From Tetracladium setigerum (lineage: Eukaryota; Ascomycota; Leotiomycetes; Helotiales): DNA of 64,000 bases. The stretch lies in NCBI GenBank assembly GCA_031472005.1, contig PZJY01000002.1:4030001-4094000 (forward strand), read 5' to 3'. Position numbers and translations under genes: made by a program. The notes under the pieces are model-generated. The model was not told the origin of the DNA and ran no database searches. It saw only the letters and a list, made by a program, of their open reading frames with translations. Shown here piece by piece: positions 55,928-64,000 of this stretch. Each line of letters begins with the position of its first letter. Position 1 is the first letter of the stretch.

Positions 55928-57486
55928 TTACAATCCCATGCAGTTGGCATAGTAAGTCACGGTGGCAGGCCAATCCGAGAAGATACCTGAGATTCCGACT
56001 TTCTTGGCGAGGACGTCGAGGACGGTGTACATGTCTCCATCGTTATTGATCACATCGGTGACTGGATTACAATTAGCATTTATTTTCCTCATACGATTTC
56101 AAGATGAATGACGGAAGCAGCAGAGCATTTGCACAGGGATCGAAAAAAAAGAGTGAGAAAAAAGGTAGCTTACCATATCCGTAATAATAACCACCACCAG
56201 TGCTCAAAGGACCCGACCTCTCAAAACTCCATGGAATGAGCTTCAACCCAGCCTTCTTCGCTGCAATCGCATACTCCGAAGGGACAATATTCTTCTTCGC
56301 ATCCAACTTCGTCAGCGCAAAGAACGAAGGTCCCATAATCTTCACACCGCGCTTCGCGAGACCAGCCAAGCTAGCAGTAGCATTAGCATAGCCCTCGGGT
56401 GTGTCGACGCGCTCATCGAGGTAGATGGCCTGTTTGGCGAACTTGGGCTCATTTTTGATCCAGTAGAAGACGTCGTCGGGGAGGAAGGATTGCGGGAAGA
56501 CGCGTTCAGGCTTGATGCCGGCTTTTTTGTACTGGTCGATCATTTCTTGGGCGAATTGTTCTTGGGTGTAGCCGTTGAATGGCATGGGGACGGATGGGGT
56601 CTTCAGTTCCGGGGTGAATTTTAGTCCGTAGCCGTCGATGAGCTTGATGCTTTCTTCGTGGGTCATTAGTGTGCCGCAGGTTGCGTAGCTAAATTGTTGA
56701 TTGTTAGTAAATAATTCGGTGTTGGACTGATGAAATATTTCACAATGCTCGTTCGGAGATGTTACAAAAAATTTCTTAGGGAGAAAGGATGCACGATTCC
56801 GAGAGTTTTTTGTAGAAGAAAACTTACAGATCAGTTCTCCAGGGTGCGGTAGAGAGGAACTTAGAAACATCGGTGGCATTGGGATTCTGGATGGCTTCCA
56901 TTCGGCCACACAGGCTCTTGAATTCCTTCAAGGTGAAATCACTGGTGCAGCAGTTTGCGGAGGCCGGAACACCAGGGGAAGCTGGGATGAAAGGCTGGGT
57001 GCATTTAGCGGCCAGAGATGGGATGGAGAGAACATTCGTGGTGTAATGCATATCACACCTATCACAGAGTTAGTTAGCGGCCGGAAATTGATTTACCCAA
57101 GAAGGAGGAGGAATAGTCAATACAACATACTGAGAATGACGGCACACAAGCTTCTTGTCCTTGGTGAAGGTAACATCACACTCAACGATACCAGCACCCT
57201 CACGAACAGCAGCCTTGTATGACTGAGCGGTATGTTCAGGGAACTGAAGAGCAGCTCCTCTGTGACCGATGACAAAGTCGGAGGTTTTGAATGGGCCGTT
57301 GGAACACGTTTGCAGCTTGTTTTTCAACGAACCGGAATCCATATTATCAACGAGATAGAATGGTCGTGGGCCAAGCTGAACATTCAATCCCTTGCTCGAG
57401 GTCGTTCTTGTGTCCAAGACAGGGTCAGTTGGAAGAGCAGAGCCCAGTCCGAAGACGAGCGTTGCGGCAAAGATGGAGTAGAGCAT
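55928..57486 (-). CDS. Secreted glycerophosphodiester phosphodiesterase (GDPD)
   Basis: Four exons: 57486-57131, 57058-56828, 56688-56174 and 56061-55928, for 411 aa, all in consistent phase. A signal peptide (MLYSIFAATLVFGLGSALP) starts the protein. GDPD features: IGHRGAALQFPEHT with the catalytic His and Arg-Gly, then ECDVTFTKDKKLVCRHSQ, giving the metal-binding Glu/Asp and the second His, the FTPELKTP strand with another Glu, and the C-terminal GISGIFSDWPATV. The enzyme splits glycerophosphodiesters such as glycerophosphocholine into glycerol-3-phosphate and the alcohol. Secretion suggests scavenging of phosphate or choline outside the cell. The Asn of the usual PENT is His here (PEHT). 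The cluster of Cys around CCTSDFTLKEF suggests disulfides. The gene appears intact. Confidence 0.94.
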
Positions 57487-59901
57487 GATGATTGCGAGAA
57501 TGCTGCACACTTTGGAGGGGAGGAGGAGAGATCGACGAGCGGATGATGGCTGCTGGGTAGAATCAGAGGTCTCCTGCTCGAGGGAACGGGGGAGCAGCCA
57601 TCTTATTAAGTAGTAGCTTCTTCTCCGTAGCGCCCCTCTCTCGGTAAACATTCTTCTTCTTCTTTCATATACTCAATCTAACCAACTCATCTTAAGGTTG
57701 CTGTGGGCTAGTACTGTCGACTAGGTTACTGTGGGTTCGGCGGCAGTCTGTTCACGGCGTTGCCGTCATCCAAAAGTCCAAGAGAAAGGCTCAATTGCCT
57801 CCACGTGCATAAGCTATCCCGGGCGACTTGGGAGCTTTCTGCGGGGGGTTGGGGAAAGCTCCCTGGTCTCCTGATACCGTGGTGGACTGCGCTAGAGTGA
57901 TTGGCTGCTGTGGCTGCAGCCAAGTGATCTGGTTATCAAGCCCCACGCCAATTTGTGAAGAACTTCCAAGGTGCAGCGCAGATACTTCGTACCTTCAATC
58001 TCATGTGTAAAGTCTAACTTCATCAATCTCTATTCATGGCCCCCATCATTGGTACGTTGGACGCGCCATTGACTCAAATCGGCTGGCAGCCGAAGATGAT
58101 CCCGAACTACGAGCAACGATGACAGCATGACCACCCCACAGAAAACATGAGAAGAAGGACGATGGGAACAGCTGAGATCTTGACAATTCACAACGGCCGC
58201 AGATCAGGGCACGTTGTGTATCTTCAGACGTAACGCTCGCTCAAATAGGAAGGAGGTAATGATGAGCAACTTGCTTCTCTGAACCATACAGTGCACTCAC
58301 TTCCTCATCATAAGTTCATAAATCGAAAGAAAAATAACAAACATAAAAAACTCGTATCATTGTACCGACAAGCTGCAATTCTGTTCGGAGGTACTGTCCT
58401 CCTCATGAGATACATCAAGTCCTTTTCAACGTCATCAACACTGCTTGCCAGCAAAATTTCCGACACACTCATGGCCAACTCGTACAGTACAAGGCTACTG
58501 TGCAACCTCGAGGAAATCCAAAGTTGGAGAGCTGGAGGTTACATCCCAATGGCTTCGCAACGGCGGTCACAAGCCAGTTCGACTTGCAGAACGTAACATT
58601 CGGAATGTCCGACGATATCAGATGTATATCTTCCCATCGTATCAACAACAGTGGGGTATCTTTATGGGGTATTCTGAGAAACCTTCAGATAAGCTGTTGA
58701 TAGCCGCGACAGAGAGATATAATGCTTGTTCCAGAGATTTGAGAGTGCATCAAAAACGGACACTGTTCGCGGCTTTTCGAGCGTCAAAGCACCATTCCCA
58801 ATTTCTTCCGCTGTTGAAAAGAGAAAGGGAGTCCGATGCCACCAAAAGACAGATAAGACCACAGATATGTCGCGGAATTTAGCTTATGAAGATGGCAAAT
58901 CCAGAGATGATTTTGGTAGGTCTTTTCAAGAAGCATGCATCGAAAGAATTTGCGAACGGGTGATGAACAGACTTGCTGAAACGTGCAGTACAGTACTGTG
59001 CAGTATAAGAAGAATTGAAGCTGCTTGACTCCAGCATGCAAGCATCCAAGGCAGCATGACCAGCGTTTTCGCGACAACTCGGTCAATTTTGGTGCCAGTA
59101 GAGGGATATTGCGATATCTTGAGCTTGAAATGATCCGCAGGGGAACGGAAGAAGAATGGTGTTTGTGTTGATGGCCGTAAAACAGCTCGAAAAACTCCCA
59201 GGAAGAGACGTACCATTCGACGGCCGCGAGCCATTGAAGCCAACAATAAACCAGAGATCTCATACGGCTAAGTTCAAAGCAAGGCGACTGTACTCAATCG
59301 GTGTAATCGAGGGGGCGTTCGTTTTATTTAGGAGTATCCTGATGAAGCCGACGAGATGGGTTTGAGAAAATTGGTCAAGAAGCACGTGAGTGCAGCACAA
59401 ATACGCACCGACACCATTGGGAATTCAGGGAATCGGGAATTTGTATCAAGATCAGGAATTCAAAGAGCTTTTAGAGTTTTTGTAAAGCATATTTGGCCTT
59501 CATGAAGAATGCAGGGAGATTTTGATGTTAGAGACTACGAGTATTGTTCGGATGGTCCTCTGTTTCACGGCAGTCCGTCATGTGAGCGCCGGGTAAAGTC
59601 GCAGGCAGACGGAGGGGTTATTTATCTCGATTCCCAGTTCTTGCGAATTCCAAGAAACCTCGCCGCAAACACTCACAAATCAGAACTTTCCAATTTACAG
59701 GTCAGATGTCCGGTGATGCCGTCAAGTATAAAAGCTTCCTCTTTATCCTCAAGATGTTGTCCTTCCTCGTCAACGTTGTTCTCAACTCCACCCGAGAGCG
59801 GAGAGCAACTCCATCACTTCAGACGAAGGACAAGCCTTGTGGAAGCGCACTTTCGAGCACAGCAACAGTGGTAGAGGAGTTGATCAAATAACTACTTCAA
59901 G
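57487..59901. other. Gene-poor interval
   Basis: About 2.4 kb with several frames of 60-160 codons on both strands (notably 58445-58882 plus and 58784-59263 minus) but no recognisable domain and no convincing splice set. A small lineage-specific gene cannot be ruled out. Confidence 0.5.
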
Positions 59902-61832
59902 ATGTATTTCATGAATTTGTTTCTAGGCTTCATCGCCATCTTAGCAGCGACAGCTCAAAAGATCGAGTTCACAATGAGCCTTTCACCACCACCGCAACCT
60001 GGCTCGAAGTTTGAAATCACTTGGGCTCCAGTGCTTGGCGGAAGAATGACCATCCAGCTAAACAATTTCGACCCCACGTTTCCTACGCTTCCAATCATCA
60101 CTACCAGTGTTGGAATCAAAAGTTCGTTCTCAAATATTCCATTCCTGCCTGGAAAGCGAAATGCTAATGCTTTGCCAGGTCTCGAAGATACTGGAAGTTA
60201 TATTTGGGATGTCCCCCTCGAGCTGTGTGGAAGGCACAGTTTTGCTCTGTCCTATGCTTTCGAACGTCTTTCTGTCCTCTCGGAAATATGGACTGGAGTA
60301 CCGTGTCCCGACCCGGGACCTACGACGGTGCTTCAAACGACTGTCGTCTGTATCCCCACAAGTGCACCCCAGCGGGACTCATCTTTTGAGTTTCCCAATT
60401 CAGAGAGCTATCCCTATCGAGCTGGTCAAAAATCGTTCATAAGCTGGGACACAACAAGATCAAGGAACGAGGAAACCGTGTCACTGTATATGGAGCAAGA
60501 GCAAACTTCATTCAACGCAACAATCGCTGGTAAGAATCTTCAATTTGTTGCTCAAACACACTAACTCCTTTGGAAAAGAGGACATTCCGAATACAGGATA
60601 CTATGAATGGACACCAGCCTCCTCCCTCATCAATTTAAACAAAGCGTCAGATCTTAGCTCAGCTCTCCCATATAGACTGTTCTTCACAGGGACAATCAGG
60701 AATAGGTCTCGTTCACTTTTTGTCCTGAGCGACTCATATCCCAATATGTTCATCAACAAAACGTCCTGGGATACGCCAACCATTGGACGACCAACGACAT
60801 TCCTCTGGAGTGCATCTACAGAGGAGACCATCTCTCTCATTCTAGTGTTTGGTGCTGGAGCGGTTCCTGGCGCGAGTAATACCATCACTATTGCCGGTTA
60901 GTCGAATCATTGCAACTTTATGGGAGGGACTACTCACATTTTCCTTGTCAGACAAGATTCCAAATGCCGGAAGCTTCATCTGGGATGTACCAGAAAACTT
61001 CACTCCAGGGCAGTATATTCTCTCCAGCTCTAGTGGATTAAATGGCGTGAGAGACCCGTCGCTTGTATCTATAATTGTGGGGAAAACGCCGGTCGAAGGT
61101 TGTAATGGAGGTGTGATAAAGTCGGTGGGGTTGATATCGCGTTCGTTGACGTCTTGGTCAACGGCAGCCTCAACCACAATTGCACCTCAAATTGGTACAA
61201 GGACAGTCTCATCGCTTAACTTTGAACAAGTGCTCCACCGGACTGAGTGTCCTGCTTCCCTCACGCCAATCCCCACAGCGATCACCATCTCTTCGACTGC
61301 AACGACACTTTTCACCATCGGATGCCCAGCAGCGATCTCAACTGCTGCTCCAACTTGCTTTTCGGACTACACAACGTACACCCAAGATTCTTCATCAAAG
61401 ATTTGTTGTCCTTCAAACTGGCAAACAAGCACGATCGGGGAGGTTTGGTGTTTCACATCTTTCGAAAATCGCATTCCAACGAGAACCACGTCACCAGGAC
61501 GCAGCAGCTCTGTAAGCTCTAGCATCAATTACATGATGAAAGAGAAGAAAGCGATAACCTCTGGAGGTGGAGGAGGTGGTGGTGGGCTGGACGATGGCAA
61601 AGACATCTTTCGGAGATTGGAGACTGGCACCGCTCTTCCAGAAAGGGTGATTACCGACGTGGTCTTCGTGAGGGCGAGTGTTGTATCTGCAGAGGAAGGC
61701 ATAGCTAATGTTGGTGTTGGTGGTGGTAAAGAAGATGCAAAGAGCACTGCAAGAAGTATGAGTATTGGGAAGGTGATGATTTCTTTGACTTTCGGGCTGC
61801 TGATGATGGGAATCGTGACTCTATTGATATAA
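59902..61832 (+). CDS. GPI-anchored wall protein with three Kre9/Knh1-like modules
   Basis: Three exons: 59902-60529, 60579-60896 and 60952-61832, for 608 aa. An N-terminal signal (MYFMNLFLGFIAILAATA) and a hydrophobic C terminus (VMISLTFGLLMMGIVTLLI) point to the secretory route and a GPI anchor or membrane tail. Three related modules end in the same pattern: GLEDTGSYIWDVP, EDIPNTGYYEWTP and DKIPNAGSFIWDVP. This D-x-x-P-N-x-G-x-[FY]-x-W-x-[VT]-P signature belongs to the Kre9/Knh1-like N-terminal domain of fungal Ser/Thr-rich GPI proteins. The second and third modules start at or near the exon boundaries, which suggests growth by exon duplication. A Cys-rich stretch (PTCFSDYTTYTQDSSSKICC) and a Gly8 linker precede the tail. 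Likely in the cell wall or plasma membrane, role in wall beta-glucan not proven. The frame is intact. Confidence 0.85.
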
Positions 61833-63103
61833 CAGTGGAGCAAGCGGCAGCAGCATGCAAGACCACCAGCCATTGACTCGCCAAGCATCAGAGACCCTTC
61901 AGCCAATCTTCCTCCAAACTCAAGAAGCCTCATCAAGGCGGGCACTTCCTTCCAAACACCAGCCAATCTACCTATGGGAAGCGAGCCGCCTCTCGATCTC
62001 GGTTGAAACAACAAACCCACAATCTGAGGAAGCGGCTTACGACAACTCCCAAGGTCGAAACGCAGCTTGGCAGTTCACGAAGTACGCGGGTGTGCTGCGA
62101 ACTACGCACGTGAGATAGGACCCCGAACCACACCCCCGTTTCACAATGGAGGCGAAGCGAGTTGCAATAGCGGGAACTAGCTCGAGCACATGGGCAAAGC
62201 GAGTGGGCATCAAAGAGACGTTCCCAAACTCAAACTCTCCTCGAATTCGTCACAACGCTGTTTTTGGTTAATGGGGACCATCCACCCTTATCTTGGGACC
62301 CAGCTGGCTGGAAGAAGTGGAAACTGGCACGACTATCTCAGGGGGAATTGTGTCTTATCTGGTTGGACATGGAACATTTGGAAGGTCAATGGGTCTTGCT
62401 TCTCTGCATCAATTTTGTGGGGTTCTTTCTGTTTAGACTTTGTCCCCCTTTGGCGTTTCCCTTCGATGCAGAGAAGGGCCGTCGCTTGGCTAGGTAGGTT
62501 ACTCGTACTTTGCCACTCATGACCACACTGATGGTCACTGATTGTAACGAGTAAGGGCAGGTCTCGCACATGCAAGATAGACAGACAGTCCGTCTCAAGA
62601 AGATGGGATTTCCCCACACCAACACCTTCGTTGCAGCTTGCATACGCACTGCAGCCAAGTGAAAATCATGTTTGATGCTTTGAAGATATGGTTTGGAAGT
62701 TACGATAGCATAGCTTAGATAGTTCTTGGATTAATCTTGGACGAGTCTTGGCCTGGGGATATAGAGGCTTCTTCTCTTCGCCTGAGATGTGACTTTTTTT
62801 CTTTCTTCATTCTGTTCATCAAGCTTCTTCAGTCTCATATACACATCTTCACTTCAATTCTCAAGCAATCTGGTTATTGCTTGCTGGTTCTTTTACTATC
62901 AACTTAATTCATTCTTTTTAACGAACTCAAATCGTGCGTACTGTACCTCTTTCGTTCATCCATCTCCTCTCTTCTTCCCTTCCTCTTTCTCTTCCACTCT
63001 TCCAACCTGTCCGTGTATATACAGTTCACTAACAACACATCAACTACAGACTTTCACTTACCCCTTTTCTCAAACCCCCCAACCAACCAAACCACCCTTC
63101 AAA
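61833..63103. other. Intergenic region
   Basis: No gene supported. The last 300 bases are strongly pyrimidine-rich (CTTC words, CAACC runs), as expected of a fungal promoter and 5' leader for the small gene that follows. Confidence 0.6.
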
Positions 63104-63464
63104 ATGTCTTCCCACACCGCCGCCGAAGAAGCCCAAAGACTCCGTCTTCTCAGAGGAGATAACTACCAATAGTAAGCCCAACCCTTCTTCCCCATTACAT
63201 CACACCTCCTCATCCCCCCTCCATCCTCCCGTCTCCCTCCCCCCAAACCCTCCCAAAAACACTTAAAACTAACCCTCTCTCCTTTCTCACAGCCAACCTC
63301 AATGGGTTCGCCTCACCGAAGACAAAAAAGCCGCTATGGACGCCATCTCCGCCGACCAAGCCAAGACCCGCGAGCGCTCCGTCAGCGAGAGCAGCTCTGC
63401 TACCGATAAGAGCACCACTGAGCATATTGAGTTGGCTGGTTTCAAGGGTGTTAGGTTGCTTTAG
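63104..63464 (+). CDS. Small conserved-looking protein, 79 aa
   Basis: Two exons, 63104-63171 and 63293-63464, give 79 aa. ATG lies in the context CAAAATGTC after a long pyrimidine-rich leader, which suggests a well-expressed gene. The protein is hydrophilic: an N-terminal helix AAEEAQRLRLLRGDNY, then QPQWVRLTEDKKAAMDAI and a Ser-rich C terminus ending FKGVRLL. The intron (63172-63292) has a GTAAGC donor and a CTCACAG acceptor and joins the frame cleanly. I do not recognise a family. No signal peptide or membrane segment is present. Confidence 0.75.
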
Positions 63465-64000
63465 ATATGATATGATTATGTTGCATGTGTAGGGAGTTTT
63501 TGGGATGGGATTTTGTACGGGATTTTGGATGGCATGGGACGGGAGATGGAATAGCGAGCCTAGCCAATATCTTCTGATATAGAGCCAAACCACGCTGAGG
63601 AGGAGGAGAGACAGTAGAATTTTTAGAAATAGTTGAAATTCAAAATCTTGCTCTTCTACCAATTCAATCATCTAAACATTTCTTCTTTTGTGTATGCTAA
63701 AATGAAATACCAAAAGAAATTACCAAATAGTACCCCACAAAAAAAAGAAAATAAGAACACAAGCAAACAAGCAGTGATCATTCATGAGACAAGCTTATTT
63801 CCTTCTCGTTTAGTTTCGTTTCGTTTCGTCTTGTTTCATACCTACCCTACCTACTTTCAACACAACCACTCAACACTGGACAACCCACTCATACCTACCT
63901 AACACCCCACACCCTACGCCAGGCTTTGAATCAAAATCAACGTGCGTGCCTGAGGATATTTAAGCTTAGATAGCCAGAAGCTCGGAAGTAGCCTAAATCG
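63465..64000. other. 3' flank and intergenic end of the window
   Basis: No gene seen. It is AT-rich with repeated TTTCGT and CCTACCTA words near 63815-63900. Confidence 0.6.

Noticed and set aside
58445..59263. Overlapping frames of 145 and 159 codons on opposite strands
   Set aside because: Neither shows a known motif, good start context or splice support; they may be chance frames.
1..64000. CRISPR arrays, rRNA genes, PKS/NRPS backbone genes
   Set aside because: No regularly spaced repeats, rRNA-like sequence or synthase domains were seen anywhere in the window.

Overview
The window is nuclear DNA of a filamentous ascomycete (Pezizomycotina; the general look suits Leotiomycetes, but that rank is a guess). 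The signs are short 45-60 nt introns with CTAAC-like branch points, a HET-domain gene, a Zn(II)2Cys6 regulator, a fungal cyanase, GPI/Kre9-type wall protein modules, and dead gene and transposon copies carrying C-to-T/G-to-A nonsense changes typical of RIP (repeat-induced point mutation).

Layout. 1-8.5 kb: a 558-aa MFS sugar transporter with CreA-type sites upstream, then a GH35/DUF5597 glycosidase gene broken by a 1,823-bp Fot1/pogo transposon (TA target duplication, matching terminal inverted repeats, RIP-damaged transposase). 10-14 kb: cyanase, a dead hAT transposase piece, a secreted alpha/beta hydrolase. 14-30 kb: an SDR, a HET protein, a secreted or membrane Cys/Thr-rich protein, a second alpha/beta hydrolase and a GH16-like lectin fold protein, separated by long gene-poor stretches. 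30.9-32.3 kb: a graveyard of kinase-like, dispersed-repeat, recombinase-like and NmrA-like fragments. 33.5-40.3 kb: an ankyrin protein and a DUF2235 (Tle1-like) hydrolase, divergently transcribed from a 2.9-kb low-complexity interval containing a C22 tract. 41.5-44.5 kb: a RIP-damaged second copy of the mitochondrial phosphate carrier and a dead Tc1/mariner element. 45-57.5 kb: Zn2Cys6 regulator, membrane-anchored hydrolase-fold protein, dead APH-like kinase, secreted epoxide hydrolase, a fungal-transcription-factor-like protein, an aldehyde/ketone reductase of the cinnamoyl-CoA-reductase type, and a secreted glycerophosphodiesterase. 60-63.5 kb: a GPI protein with three Kre9-like modules and a small 79-aa protein.

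How it may work together. The transporter and broken glycosidase look like a decayed sugar-uptake/hydrolysis pair. The 45-55 kb genes resemble a small detoxification or tailoring group (epoxide hydrolase, reductase, pathway-type regulator) without a backbone synthase, so co-function is only a hypothesis.

Two general observations matter for anyone using this annotation. First, several otherwise well-preserved genes (GH35/DUF5597, the Cys/Thr-rich membrane protein, the membrane hydrolase, the epoxide hydrolase, and the DUF2235 gene at its first intron) are each out of frame by one missing base, four of these in a G or C run; this points to homopolymer undercalls in the assembly as much as to real mutation. 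Second, the Zn2Cys6 gene makes sense only with a 3-nt microexon between two 55-nt introns, which restores the full zinc-cluster spacing. Gene models below were assembled by hand from splice signals and reading-frame continuity; no transcript data or database search was available.
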